This document shows positions 48,413 through 57,118 of a stretch of 64,000 nucleotides of DNA, piece by piece (the first letter of the stretch is position 1; each line of letters starts with the position of its first letter). This DNA is from Photobacterium profundum (GTDB lineage Bacteria; Pseudomonadota; Gammaproteobacteria; Enterobacterales; Vibrionaceae), in contig NZ_PYOD01000002.1 of assembly GCF_003026285.1 (NCBI RefSeq), forward strand, positions 124,001 to 188,000, in the 5' to 3' direction. A model generated the notes under the pieces. That model worked only from the letters and a program-made list of their open reading frames with translations, did no database searches and was not told the DNA's origin. Made by a program: the position numbers and the translations under genes.

Positions 48413-48781
48413 ATGTTTAAGATTGATTCGTTTGTTTTATATGTTGAAGACATTGAAATCAGTAATAAATTCTACACCGAGACCTTTGAGTGTGAGGGAC
48501 TAGTTTTATCGCCAACGTTTGTCTCTTTCCCATTAGGTACAAGTGTTACCATTGAGTTAAAACAACTCGCCCAAGTTTCACCTTCAGCTAATACAACTGG
48601 TGGTGGTACAGAGCTATCCTTGATGGTCGAAGGTTCAAAAACGTTACGCAATCTTTACGAACAATGGGAAAAGAAAGGGGTTAAATTCCTTCAAATTCCG
48701 ACAGAGTTGGTTTTCGGTCTGACATTTGTTGCAATTGATCCAGATGGACATCGCATTCGAGTATTTACTCAAAACAAATAA
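48413..48781 (+). CDS. VOC-family (glyoxalase/bleomycin-resistance-like) protein
   Basis: 122 residues with AGGAGC upstream. The VOC fold is visible: KIDSFVLYVEDIEISNKFYTETFECEGLVLSPTFVSFPLGT, then the second half ending FVAIDPDGHRIRVFTQ. Members bind a metal and act on glutathione adducts, ring cleavage or antibiotics. Substrate unknown. It probably shares a transcript with the YafY gene. Confidence 0.82.
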   Translation: MFKIDSFVLYVEDIEISNKFYTETFECEGLVLSPTFVSFPLGTSVTIELKQLAQVSPSANTTGGGTELSLMVEGSKTLRNLYEQWEKKGVKFLQIPTELVFGLTFVAIDPDGHRIRVFTQNK

Positions 48782-48795
48782 CGAGTAATTAATAC

Positions 48796-48832
48796 CTGGT
48801 TTATCGTTAATAATGTTCAGCCGATAAACCAG
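48796..48832 (+). terminator. Hairpin after the VOC gene
   Basis: Perfect 11-bp stem CTGGTTTATCG / CGATAAACCAG with a 15-base loop. No T run follows, so terminator activity is uncertain. Confidence 0.6.
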
Positions 48833-49162
48833 ATATCACCAAACATCGTTACTTCCTCTCAATTTCACCTATTTAACGCAAAGTTACCCCCTAATTTTAA
48901 TTACACAATAATTGCACCTTAGTGCGAAAAGTCTAACGCGGTTTTATCCCGTTACGTATTAATAGCCTGCCTACCACCATCTTCCTATATACGTGATGGA
49001 TATGGTAAAGTTTAGTCAAGCAATGAATTAGCCACGACTTGATGGCCTCTTCCACTCAGTGTTGATAGCAAAAATACTGAAACATTTAAAAACGTAGCTT
49101 TTCCAAATCACATAAAATAAATATCTTATGTATCAGTTACATGTAACGAGGTGACAATAACA
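48833..49162. other. Intergenic region
   Basis: No gene seen. The last bases carry GAGGTG, the ribosome site of the next gene, nine bases before the ATG at 49163. Confidence 0.4.
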
Positions 49163-50035
49163 ATGACAGCACACAATATCGCATTCATCGGACTAGGCAC
49201 TATGGGCTTTCCGATGGCGGGTCACTTAGCTAATGCCGGTCACAGCGTAACCGTTTATAACCGCACAGCAGCCACTGCTGAAAAATGGGTTAATAGCTAC
49301 AAAGGTCAACTGGCTTTAACACCCGCAGAAGCGGCAAAAAATGCCGACATCATTTTTACTTGTGTCGGTAATGATGATGACGTTCGCCATGTTTACACTG
49401 GTGAAAATGGCATTCTTTCTTCAGTAAAATCGGGCGCTATTTTAGTCGATAACACCACAGCTTCTGCTGAAGTGGCACGTGAAATCGCAGCGGCTGCACA
49501 TGCCGTACACGCCGAGTTCTTAGACGCCCCCGTTTCTGGTGGCGAAGCAGGTGCAGTAAATGGTTGCCTAACTGTTATGGTTGGTGGTGACCCAGCAGTC
49601 TTTGAGAAAGCAAAACCGATTATTGATTGCTTTGCTAAAGCCGCCACATTGATGGGTGATGTGGGTTACGGTCAGGTAACAAAAATGGCCAATCAAATCT
49701 GTATTGCAGGTATTTTACAAGGCTTATCTGAAGCCATTACTTTAGCTAAGTCATCGGGCTTAGATATTGAAAAAATGACAGATGTGCTAAAGCACGGTGC
49801 TGCTGGCTCTTGGCAGTTAGAAAACCGAGCAGCAACAATGGCTGAAGATAAATTTGATTTTGGTTTTGCTATCGATTGGATGCGCAAAGATTTAGGTATT
49901 TGTTTTGATGCAGCAGACAAGCTAGGTGTAGAGCTACCCTTAGCTAAGCAAGTTGATGAGAAATATGCTGATTTACAACAGCGCGGGCACAACCGTTCAG
50001 ATACTTCAGTCTTGATTAAACAATTCGATAAATAG
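49163..50035 (+). CDS. 3-hydroxyisobutyrate dehydrogenase-family oxidoreductase
   Basis: 290 residues from the ATG at 49163 (the GTG at 49151 is part of the ribosome site). Nucleotide-binding start NIAFIGLGTMGFPMAGHLANAGHSVTVYNRT, substrate motif LDAPVSGGEAGAVNGCLTVMVGGD, and the catalytic Lys region GYGQVTKMANQICIAGILQGLSEAI. Likely NAD(P)-dependent reductase of a tartronate semialdehyde or hydroxyisobutyrate type. It stands alone with a strong terminator. Confidence 0.88.
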   Translation: MTAHNIAFIGLGTMGFPMAGHLANAGHSVTVYNRTAATAEKWVNSYKGQLALTPAEAAKNADIIFTCVGNDDDVRHVYTGENGILSSVKSGAILVDNTTASAEVAREIAAAAHAVHAEFLDAPVSGGEAGAVNGCLTVMVGGDPAVFEKAKPIIDCFAKAATLMGDVGYGQVTKMANQICIAGILQGLSEAITLAKSSGLDIEKMTDVLKHGAAGSWQLENRAATMAEDKFDFGFAIDWMRKDLGICFDAADKLGVELPLAKQVDEKYADLQQRGHNRSDTSVLIKQFDK

Positions 50036-50056
50036 CCATAACCGCGATTAAACAGG

Positions 50057-50085
50057 AAGGCATGAATTATATCATGCCTTTTTTA
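50057..50085 (+). terminator. Rho-independent terminator
   Basis: AAGGCATGA ATTATA TCATGCCTT, a 9-bp stem followed by TTTT. Confidence 0.85.
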
Positions 50086-50092
50086 GCTTGAA

Positions 50093-50449
50093 TTATTGGT
50101 TATTAGTTAACATAAAATCAAGTGCCATCAATGCGACAGGTATAGCACACCCCTCTCCTTCACACTCAACACTGTCATAAAAGTTGTTTTCAGTATTACG
50201 CGTATATATAGATGGTATGCTCTGTAATGAACCTGTGGTCAGCGAATTATTGAAGTCAAAACCACCAGCCCTACCATCGATCGATATCGTCTCTGTAGAG
50301 AACACTGCAGATTCAGGTAAAAGTTGCATTGGTTCATTCAATGTATGCAAAAACAGAACATCTGCCGACACTTCCTCTGCAGTAGCCCTGCTTGTCACTA
50401 CGCTGAAAAATACCATCATAATAAACGTTGCAATATCTCTTGAGTACAT
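50093..50449 (-). CDS. Small secreted protein of unknown function
   Basis: 118 residues with a signal peptide (cleavage after TSRATA, about residue 24). The mature part is mostly polar with a Cys pair in VECEGEGCAIP near the C-terminus. No known domain. Periplasmic or outer-membrane, unproven. Confidence 0.55.
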   Translation of the reverse strand: MYSRDIATFIMMVFFSVVTSRATAEEVSADVLFLHTLNEPMQLLPESAVFSTETISIDGRAGGFDFNNSLTTGSLQSIPSIYTRNTENNFYDSVECEGEGCAIPVALMALDFMLTNNQ

Positions 50450-50492
50450 ACTATCTCAATTCAAATTTAAAACACCGTTCAATTTTTATCAT

Positions 50493-50529
50493 AAAAAAAG
50501 CCACACCGAAAGTACTGTGTGGCATTTTT
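50493..50529 (-). terminator. Terminator after nupC
   Basis: GCCACAC / GTGTGGC, 7-bp stem; on the minus strand it is followed by TTTTTTTAT. Confidence 0.75.
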
Positions 50530-50565
50530 ATGCTTCTATCGCTTAACGCGAATCAAGCATCATTT

Positions 50566-51774
50566 TTAAAGCGAGATGAAGATACCTGCTAAAGCGGCAC
50601 TCATTAAGTTCGCAAGTGTTGCAGCAAGTACCGCTTTAAAGCCTAACTTAGCCACATCACCACGACGCTCTGGCGCCATGATACCGATTGAACCGATCTG
50701 AATTGCAATAGAACCAATATTTGCAAAACCACACAGTGCAAAAGTAATGATAATCTGACTCTGAGATGACAAGGTTTCTTTAATGCTGACAAAATCAAGG
50801 AAAGCCACAAACTCATTTAGAATCATCTTCTGACCAATAAATGATCCCGCTTGCAGCATCTCATTTGCCGGTACACCAATGATGAATGCTAATGGTGAGA
50901 AAATGTAGCCCAAAATACCTTGCATTGTTAAACCAGCAAAGCCGAACCACTCACCTACCATGCCTAGCCCTGCATTTGCCATTGCAATAACACTGACAAA
51001 AGCAATAAGCATGGTACCGATAGCAACAGCCACTTTCATACCGTTCATCGCACCAGCTGCTAATGCATCAATCGCATTACTGTGTTCACTGGTCGCCATT
51101 TCAATATCTGTTTGCTCTACAGGTGTGCTTTGTTCTGGTACTAAAATTTTAGCCATTAACAAGCTACCAGGAGCAGCCATGAAACTTGCGGCAATTAAGT
51201 ATTTTAATTCAACGCCTAAACCCGCATAGCCGCCTAATACACTACCCGCAACCGACGCCATACCACCGGTCATTACGGCAAATAGTTCAGAACGCGTCAT
51301 CTTAGGAAGGAAAGGTCTAACAAGAAGTGGAGATTCACCTTGAGAAAGAAAAATATTACCTGTCGCCACTAATGATTCAGCACGACTTGTACCTAGGAAT
51401 TTCTGGATGCCACCACCGATCACTTTAATGACCCACTGCATCACACCAAGATAATAAAGAAGAGAGATAAGAGAACTAATGAAGATAACGAGAGGAAGAA
51501 CGCGAACTGCGAAGATAAAACCAGTTGTTGCTAAATCACCAAATAAAAATTTTATCCCTTCATCAGCAAAACTTAATATACTTGCAACGCCACTACTCAT
51601 TGCCCCCAACATCATCTGCCCCACGGGTATGTATAATACCAATGCGGCGAAACTTGCTTGTAAAAACAATGCCCCACCGACTGTACGCCAGTTGATTGCT
51701 TTACGATTTTCAGAAATTGCGCATGCGCACAAAACCAGTACCAAAATACCGGCTAAACTAATTAACAACTGCAT
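50566..51774 (-). CDS. nupC: Concentrative nucleoside transporter NupC
   Basis: 402 residues. Family features: ISLLYYLGVMQWVIKVIGGGIQKFLGTSRAESLVATGNIFLSQGESPLLVRPFLPKMTRSE, GGYAGLGVELKYLIAASFMAAPGSLLMAKILVPE and NIGSIAIQIGSIG. Sodium- or proton-coupled nucleoside uptake at the inner membrane. Its ATG overlaps the stop of a preceding 53-codon ORF (TAATG), and the long leader upstream is structured, so translation of nupC is probably coupled to that ORF. Likely CRP-controlled, judged from two CRP-like half-matches. Confidence 0.93.
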   Translation of the reverse strand: MQLLISLAGILVLVLCACAISENRKAINWRTVGGALFLQASFAALVLYIPVGQMMLGAMSSGVASILSFADEGIKFLFGDLATTGFIFAVRVLPLVIFISSLISLLYYLGVMQWVIKVIGGGIQKFLGTSRAESLVATGNIFLSQGESPLLVRPFLPKMTRSELFAVMTGGMASVAGSVLGGYAGLGVELKYLIAASFMAAPGSLLMAKILVPEQSTPVEQTDIEMATSEHSNAIDALAAGAMNGMKVAVAIGTMLIAFVSVIAMANAGLGMVGEWFGFAGLTMQGILGYIFSPLAFIIGVPANEMLQAGSFIGQKMILNEFVAFLDFVSIKETLSSQSQIIITFALCGFANIGSIAIQIGSIGIMAPERRGDVAKLGFKAVLAATLANLMSAALAGIFISL

Positions 51775-51935
51775 TATTTCGTCCTGCTGCTTTTTTTAAA
51801 ATAGATGTCGAAAAATGAAGGTGTTACTGAATGCTGCCATTGGGGATCATTAGCCTTCAGGAAGAAAGCAAAATAGGTAGGAACTAAGCTAAAGAACTTA
51901 GAAAATAAAAGATTATCCGTCAATAAAAACAACAT
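51774..51935 (-). CDS. 53-residue leader ORF translationally coupled to nupC
   Basis: ATG at 51935 with a strong AAGGTGA ribosome site five bases upstream; 53 codons; stop TAA shares one base with the nupC ATG (TAATG). It starts MLFLLTDNLLFSKFFSLV and is rich in Leu and Phe in the first half and polar in the second. No similarity recognised; it is too long for a typical attenuation peptide. The overlap with nupC suggests coupled translation and possible regulation by the upstream RNA. Confidence 0.6.
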   Translation of the reverse strand: MLFLLTDNLLFSKFFSLVPTYFAFFLKANDPQWQHSVTPSFFDIYFKKSSRTK

Positions 51936-51939
51936 ACAA

Positions 51940-52049
51940 GTCACCTTGATAACAAGCTAAAATCATGCCGGTCCAACTCCGTGGGTCGTTCACATTTCCG
52001 TGGTGACAGCTTGTAACTAAGGTGGCTGGAACTCAATGGTTCTGACCGG
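51940..52049 (-). ncRNA. Structured leader RNA of nupC (candidate cis-regulatory RNA)
   Basis: On the transcribed strand, CCGGUC near the predicted transcription start (52044-52049) pairs with GACCGG (51968-51973), enclosing about 70 nt. ACAAGCU (52008-52014) pairs with AGCUUGU (51952-51958). The adjacent GUCACC (52002-52007) pairs with GGUGAC (51940-51945), which covers the leader-ORF ribosome site AAGGUGA. The last two helices are not nested, so they exclude one another: a switch-like arrangement. Not matched to any riboswitch class I know. Confidence 0.45.
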
Positions 52050-52055
52050 ATGCGG

Positions 52056-52085
52056 AGTATATAGAGATATAGATCACATTAACAA
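52056..52085 (-). promoter_or_regulatory. Predicted nupC promoter
   Basis: On the minus strand, TTGTTA (-35, 52080-52085) and TATACT (-10, 52056-52061) are separated by 18 bp, giving a start near 52049. TGTGATCTATATCTCT (52063-52078) is a CRP half-site overlapping the spacer, and TGTGATCTTGGTTTGT (reverse orientation, 52105-52120) is another, near -63 from this start. Confidence 0.5.
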
Positions 52086-52224
52086 CCCTATTACCGCTTA
52101 TTTTTGTGATCTTGGTTTGTTTGAGTGAAATATAGGCAAATGTGATGGTAAATGGTGATTTTCTACAGGTGGGGAGTATTGGCAAGGGTGTGGAAAGCAA
52201 TGTAGGCGAAAGATTATTGCTCTA

Positions 52225-52264
52225 ATGAAAAAAGTAAGAAGGGAAAAGCCCATTTTCCCTTCTT
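52225..52264 (-). terminator. Terminator after the beta-barrel protein gene
   Basis: Perfect 12-bp stem AAGAAGGGAAAA / TTTTCCCTTCTT; on the minus strand it is followed by ACTTTTTTCAT. Confidence 0.88.
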
Positions 52265-52311
52265 ATTACAACTTCAACGTTTTAGTTAATCAGACACAGT
52301 TAGTCGTTGGT

Positions 52312-52821
52312 TTAGAATTTGTAGTCAACAGACCATACAACCTGCTGAGAATAATCAAGCTTTGTTGCTTGCTCGCTGTAGTCTTGATCAAGGTAGCGGT
52401 AAGTCAAATCAGTAGACCAGCTATCATTGATTTCGTACATAGCACCTACTTGACCACCCCATACAAAATCGGTAGAACTTTCATTATTAATCTTGTTATC
52501 AGCTAAACCTGCAGATACACCTGCAAATAAATTCACTTTTTGCGCGACAGGGATCAGATAATCATAAGAAGCTAAAAACATATTTTGAGATGATTTATCC
52601 ATGTAGCTATATGTACCCATTACACGGTGATGGTCATTAATGATTGCACCACCACGTAATTGGGTAGTTACATCTTCACCGTTTGATGCGTTATCACCTT
52701 TAATGGTGTCTTGCTGGTAACCAACACCGCCACCAACAAACCAATCAGTATCAGCAGCGAATGCTGGAAGAGTCACAGAAGAAGCTAAAATCAGAGTTGA
52801 AAGTACTGTAAATTTATTCAA
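52312..52821 (-). CDS. Outer-membrane beta-barrel protein, small porin-like
   Basis: 169 residues with a signal peptide (cleavage after FAFA, residue 23). The mature part alternates polar and hydrophobic residues as eight beta strands (WFVGGGVGYQQDTIKG, TQLRGGAIIN, KVNLFAGVSAGLADNK, WSTDLTYRYLDQDYS) and ends with the outer-membrane insertion signature VVWSVDYKF. AAACTCCTAAG-side ribosome site GGGAAA. Likely a small surface barrel of the OmpA/OmpW-like type. Monocistronic. Confidence 0.8.
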   Translation of the reverse strand: MNKFTVLSTLILASSVTLPAFAADTDWFVGGGVGYQQDTIKGDNASNGEDVTTQLRGGAIINDHHRVMGTYSYMDKSSQNMFLASYDYLIPVAQKVNLFAGVSAGLADNKINNESSTDFVWGGQVGAMYEINDSWSTDLTYRYLDQDYSEQATKLDYSQQVVWSVDYKF

Positions 52822-53111
52822 GGGAAACTCCTAAGTATTATTATTGTAAGTTAAAGCAATATGTAAATTGCTGTGCTCCGTTTCAATAACAACTACTTTA
52901 CACCTTAAAACTGAACCAAACCTTAACATAAAAAACAATGTTTTATAACTGAATTGACGCTGAACACCATGCTGATACATAGAGGATAATTAACGAATTA
53001 ATTAATCAATTCCCATTAAAACGATTAAAAAAACACTCCCCTCTAAATTAGAAAATTATTATCAACTCGTAATTTTACTTAAAAGGTATGTCACTCAAAA
53101 ACAACACGTAT
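52822..53111. other. Intergenic region upstream of the beta-barrel gene
   Basis: AT-rich DNA of about 290 bp. No gene or repeat seen; the barrel gene promoter must lie here. Confidence 0.35.
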
Positions 53112-53147
53112 AAAAAAGAGCCTTCATATCGATAAAAGGCTCTTCTT
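53112..53147 (-). terminator. Terminator after the NADAR-RibA gene
   Basis: AAGAGCCTT / AAGGCTCTT stem with an 11-base loop; on the minus strand it is followed by TTTTTTAT. Confidence 0.8.
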
Positions 53148-53176
53148 TTCATGTCTCTGAATAAAATATTGTTTCG

Positions 53177-54229
53177 TTACTTGATGAACTCCGCATCAAA
53201 CATATGACCCAGTTTGGCTGATTTTGTTTTAAGGTAACCTTCATTAAAAGGGTTATTACCCTCTTGTAAGGTGACACGTTCGACAACATTAATACCGTTA
53301 TCAGTCAATGCATTAATCTTACGTGGGTTATTTGTCATTAAACTAACAGATTCAATATTAAGAAAACTTAGCATTCCTCTACAGAAGGCATAATCACGCA
53401 TATCAGCAGCAAAACCTAACCTTTCGTTAGCTTCTACTGTATCTGCTCCTTCGTCTTGCAGATGATAAGCACGAATCTTATTAATTAAGCCGATACCTCG
53501 CCCTTCTTGCTTCAAATATAATAAGACGCCAGACCCTTTCTTGACGATATTTTCCATTGCTCGAGCAAGTTGAAAACCACAATCACAACGTTGACTGAAT
53601 AATGCATCACCCGTTAAACATTCAGAATGTAAGCGAATAAGAGTAGGTTCACTGGAGGTTAGTTGACCATAAACAAGGGCAAGATGTTCTTTCCCCGTCT
53701 TCACCTCAATAAAGCCATACATTTGAAATGTACCCCATTGAGTGGGCAATTTTGCACTATCAACAAAATGAACAAGATTAAAAGGTTCTTTTTTAGCAAA
53801 ATACTCTCGAACATCCATGAGAATTTTACCTAGCTCATTTCTGCCACTTCCGTCTCCACCGTCACCCCAGTAATCATCTTTATGCGAGTGCTCTTTAATA
53901 AAATGATCACCAGTGCTGACTAATAGGTGCGTAAAATATGTATTCTGACGAAATTTTTCAAATACAATAAATCGCATTACAGCACCACGAACTTCCATCC
54001 AATCATCTTTCACCTGTTCAGCAAAATCACGACTAATTTTAAAAGCGTCATCCGGTGTTTCTGCATTTAATATTTTATTTTGAATACTTAGATCTGTAAA
54101 TTTTTGAGCTTGATAATAATGTTCACTACTCGGCCACACCACATCACTCAGTGTTATAGGACTTAAAGCAAAATTGGATAAAAAACCGTGATTATCTTCT
54201 GGCTCATAAAATTTTATTTCTTCAACCAT
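53177..54229 (-). CDS. NADAR N-glycosidase fused to GTP cyclohydrolase II
   Basis: 350 residues in two domains. Residues 1-145 are a NADAR/COG3236 domain ([29 protein letters not shown], then [21 protein letters not shown]), which cleaves the damaged early riboflavin intermediates. Residues 155-350 are GTP cyclohydrolase II (RibA), with the zinc cysteines C204, C215, C217 in [21 protein letters not shown] and the EGRGIGL loop. RibA opens the guanine ring of GTP to start riboflavin synthesis. The same fusion is known in Vibrio. A damage-control enzyme coupled to the first step. Confidence 0.88.
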   Translation of the reverse strand: MVEEIKFYEPEDNHGFLSNFALSPITLSDVVWPSSEHYYQAQKFTDLSIQNKILNAETPDDAFKISRDFAEQVKDDWMEVRGAVMRFIVFEKFRQNTYFTHLLVSTGDHFIKEHSHKDDYWGDGGDGSGRNELGKILMDVREYFAKKEPFNLVHFVDSAKLPTQWGTFQMYGFIEVKTGKEHLALVYGQLTSSEPTLIRLHSECLTGDALFSQRCDCGFQLARAMENIVKKGSGVLLYLKQEGRGIGLINKIRAYHLQDEGADTVEANERLGFAADMRDYAFCRGMLSFLNIESVSLMTNNPRKINALTDNGINVVERVTLQEGNNPFNEGYLKTKSAKLGHMFDAEFIK

Positions 54230-54454
54230 TTATTATACTCCATGATGCTAAACGGGCCGATGCACTTCCGTGCACACACTGCCTTTCATTTCCTACAGTG
54301 AAGTATAGTTACATTAACAAAAAGTAAACATTTGGCGGTAAATATTTACCATTTAGTCATAAATAAGTAGATGCTAATGCCATGACCTATTCACATTTGG
54401 GGTTAAGCACCATCTAGATTACTATACGTAAATAATTGCCTGACGGAGAAAAAA

Positions 54455-55138
54455 ATGAAGTACAAATGGATCCTGTTCGATGCGGATGAAACATTATTCC
54501 ACTTTGATGCATACAAAGGCTTACAGCTGATGTTTTCACGCTTTGGTGTCGATTTCACTTCACATGATTACAGCATTTACCAAACGACAAATAAACCACT
54601 TTGGGTTGACTATCAAGATGGCATAATTTCAGCAGAACAACTTCAGAATACCCGTTTTGAAGGTTGGGCTAAAAAGCTTGAGGTGACAACTCAAACATTA
54701 AACAGTGCTTTTTTAATGGCCATGGCAGATATTTGTTCCCCACTACCTGGTGCTAAAGAACTACTTGCATCACTACACGGTAAAGTGGGTATGGGCATAA
54801 TCACTAATGGTTTTACTGAACTACAAGAAATACGCCTTGAGCGCACTGGGTTCAAAACGTACTTCTCGCCACTTATTATCTCAGAACAAGTCGGCATAGC
54901 TAAACCACACGTAGGAATTTTTGAACATGCGTTAGAACACATGGGGCAACCTGAAAAACATCATGTGCTTATGGTGGGTGATAACCCGCATTCTGATATT
55001 TTAGGCGGATTAAATGCAGGCTTTGATACTTGCTGGCTGAATGTTGATGGCCACGATACACCAGAGAACATTACACCTCATTATCAGGTTAGTTCTTTAG
55101 GTGAATTACAAGCACTGCTTCACAAACAAGCAGCCTAA
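54455..55138 (+). CDS. yjjG: Pyrimidine 5'-nucleotidase YjjG
   Basis: 227 residues, HAD superfamily. Motif I is WILFDADETLFHFD, the cap follows, then ITNGFTELQEIRLERTG (motif II), SEQVGIAKPHVGIFEHAL (Lys, motif III) and VGDNPHSDILGGLNAGFDTCWLN (motif IV). The order and length match E. coli YjjG, a nucleotidase for pyrimidine and damaged nucleotides. Divergent from the NADAR-RibA gene across a 225-bp region. Confidence 0.88.
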   Translation: MKYKWILFDADETLFHFDAYKGLQLMFSRFGVDFTSHDYSIYQTTNKPLWVDYQDGIISAEQLQNTRFEGWAKKLEVTTQTLNSAFLMAMADICSPLPGAKELLASLHGKVGMGIITNGFTELQEIRLERTGFKTYFSPLIISEQVGIAKPHVGIFEHALEHMGQPEKHHVLMVGDNPHSDILGGLNAGFDTCWLNVDGHDTPENITPHYQVSSLGELQALLHKQAA

Positions 55139-55194
55139 GTTTGATACTCTCCTTCAAGGTAAGTCAATGCTCTGTGACTTATCTATAGAGAGAT

Positions 55195-55223
55195 AATCAG
55201 GCAGAAATATTGACTGCCTGATT
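55195..55223 (+). terminator. Terminator after yjjG
   Basis: Perfect 10-bp stem AATCAGGCAG / CTGCCTGATT with a 9-base loop. The T run is weak. Confidence 0.65.
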
Positions 55224-55387
55224 CATTGTATCCATATAAAAAACCACATGAAGTGGCCATTCATAATTAAAAGCCCCAAATTAAGACTTTACAATGGCGG
55301 AATATCCCATTAGTTTAAAGTCTATCAACTTTCACACAGAAATGAATAATGCCGTATTCTCTTAAACATACAATTTGTACGCGCAAC

Positions 55388-55465
55388 ATGGAAAGATACT
55401 TACCTTCAGTATCTCATTCCACTATTTCTGTCGTCTCTGTCGTCGTAGTCACACACTTACGCTGA
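55388..55465 (+). CDS. Val-rich leader peptide of the first brnQ (attenuator)
   Basis: ATG at 55388, 25 codons to TGA at 55463. It ends in SVVSVVVVTHLR: six Val codons within eight, five of them GTC. It lies about 97 bp before brnQ and is followed at once by alternative hairpins, so low charged Val-tRNA could stall the ribosome and change the leader fold, as in ilv and ivb leaders. No Shine-Dalgarno is visible before the ATG, which weakens the call. Confidence 0.6.
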   Translation: MERYLPSVSHSTISVVSVVVVTHLR

Positions 55466-55540
55466 CAGATAATGTATTTCGTCAGCTTAGCTGGCGGATA
55501 CCGATTACCTCTTTTCCATATCCTCTAGCTCAGCTGACAA
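55461..55540 (+). promoter_or_regulatory. Alternative hairpins of the brnQ-1 leader
   Basis: GCTGAC (55461-55466) pairs with GTCAGC (55481-55486); the same GTCAGC can instead pair with GCTGGC (55490-55495) across TTA. A later CAGCT (55531-55535) may pair with AGCTG. Mutually exclusive stems next to a stop codon are typical of attenuators. No T run is visible, so the output might be Rho-dependent or translational. Confidence 0.5.
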
Positions 55541-55561
55541 CAACCATAAAGGTTTAGTCAA

Positions 55562-56857
55562 TTGAATAGAAAAGATCTTATCGCCATCGGGTTTATGACC
55601 TTTGCACTTTTTCTTGGTGCTGGAAATCTCATTTTTCCGCCACTAATGGCACAACAAGCCGGTGAATATTGGTTACTTGCCATAGCTGGCTTCCTGTTAA
55701 CCGCTGTTGGGTTACCAGCTCTTACAATTATTGTACTTGGCCGTTTATCATCAGCAGATAAACTTACCTCTAGCTTACCCAAATGGATGGATCGTTCATT
55801 TTGGATTTTAGTTCTGACAACATTAGGGCCTGCTTTCGTATTACCTAGGGCTGTTACTGTCGCCTATGAGATGGGAATAAAACCTTTTGTAAATGATAAC
55901 TATCTCTTTATTTTCTCTATTAGCTTCTGCGCACTTACATTGCTATTGGCATTAAAACCGGGCCGTTTAGTCGATTACATTGGAAAAGTGATGACACCAG
56001 CACTCATTAGCATGCTGGCATTACTCATTATTGCTGCCATTATTAACCCCCTTGGCTCAACAAGCCCTGCAACAGATATATATAAACAAGCCCCAACCGT
56101 TAATGGACTAATTCAAGGTTACATGACATTAGATGCTATCGCTGCGGTTGCATTTGGCTGGGTGATCATTCAGGCCATTAAAAGTAAAGGGGTTACATCG
56201 ACTAAGGCCATTGCAAAATACAGCAGATGGATTGCGGGGATCTATGCAATACTGATGTCTAGTTGTTACCTTGCTATGGGCTATTTAGGGGCTACATCTT
56301 CAAATATTGCACCCAATGCATTAAACGGTGGTGAAATATTAACCCGTTACGCAGCAGGTGAATTTGGACAAGCGGGACAAGTATTACTTGCCGCCATAAC
56401 GTTAATGGCATGTTTAACAACCACGATTGGTTTAACCAATGCAAATGCCCAGTATTATAAAAACACTTACCGTACACCTTTTAAAATCAGTGCGACACTT
56501 ATTTTAGGGTTAACTGCGATTGTTTCTAACTTCGGCTTAGAAACAATTATCGAGGTAAGTTTGCCTGCTATTTTGATCTTATGTCCTATTGCTATCGCTT
56601 TAATATTAGCAACGGTTTCTTTGCCGCTCCCCAATAAACCATCAACGACTCACACTGTGATTGTGCTGATAGCAACCCTTTTTGGTACAATTGATGCCCT
56701 GAGTATTTTAGACAAATTGCCACTTACTGTTATTGAGCCGCTCACTAAATGGTTACCATTTTACTCTGCACACATGAGCTGGTTAGTACCAGTATTCATT
56801 ACAATCGTTATTTCTAAGTTGCTATCATTTCGCTCTGAAAAAATGATTCCCGCATAA
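55562..56857 (+). CDS. brnQ: Branched-chain amino acid transporter BrnQ (copy 1)
   Basis: 431 residues, TTG start with AAAGG nine bases upstream. LIVCS-family features: IAIGFMTFALFLGAGNLIFPPLMAQQAGE, AVGLPALTIIVLGRLSS, YMTLDAIAAVAFGWVIIQAI and LTLMACLTTTIGLTNANAQYYK. Twelve membrane helices; Na+-coupled uptake of Leu, Ile and Val. Tandem paralogue at 57336; each has its own leader peptide. A strong terminator separates the two, so they are separate units. Confidence 0.93.
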   Translation: MNRKDLIAIGFMTFALFLGAGNLIFPPLMAQQAGEYWLLAIAGFLLTAVGLPALTIIVLGRLSSADKLTSSLPKWMDRSFWILVLTTLGPAFVLPRAVTVAYEMGIKPFVNDNYLFIFSISFCALTLLLALKPGRLVDYIGKVMTPALISMLALLIIAAIINPLGSTSPATDIYKQAPTVNGLIQGYMTLDAIAAVAFGWVIIQAIKSKGVTSTKAIAKYSRWIAGIYAILMSSCYLAMGYLGATSSNIAPNALNGGEILTRYAAGEFGQAGQVLLAAITLMACLTTTIGLTNANAQYYKNTYRTPFKISATLILGLTAIVSNFGLETIIEVSLPAILILCPIAIALILATVSLPLPNKPSTTHTVIVLIATLFGTIDALSILDKLPLTVIEPLTKWLPFYSAHMSWLVPVFITIVISKLLSFRSEKMIPA

Positions 56858-56884
56858 AGCTCATCTAGACACTTCGCATAACAA

Positions 56885-56930
56885 GATGGCAGCCAGCTTA
56901 CTCATAAGCTGGCTGCCATCGTCTTCAACT
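56885..56930 (+). terminator. Strong inverted repeat after brnQ-1
   Basis: A perfect 16-bp stem beginning GATGGCAGCCAGCTTA with a 4-base loop (56885-56920), followed by GTCTTCAACTT. Confidence 0.8.
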
Positions 56931-57118
56931 TAATTTACGTTCTGCGCATCATCAAACACATTGGTACTTAGTATTAAAGCTACATTAACGGCCTGTATGA
57001 GCAGTACTTAATACCAACAATCACTCTGAAATAGAATTAATACGTTGAAAAGCATTTACATTGCAGCTTAAAACTTATAAGTTAAATGCGTTGCCAATAT
57101 AAACGACTAGGTTTAATT

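Noticed and set aside
55375-55557. 60-codon frame covering the Val-rich leader region
   Set aside because: It runs in another frame and lacks the Val run; the 25-codon frame at 55388 is the better leader candidate.
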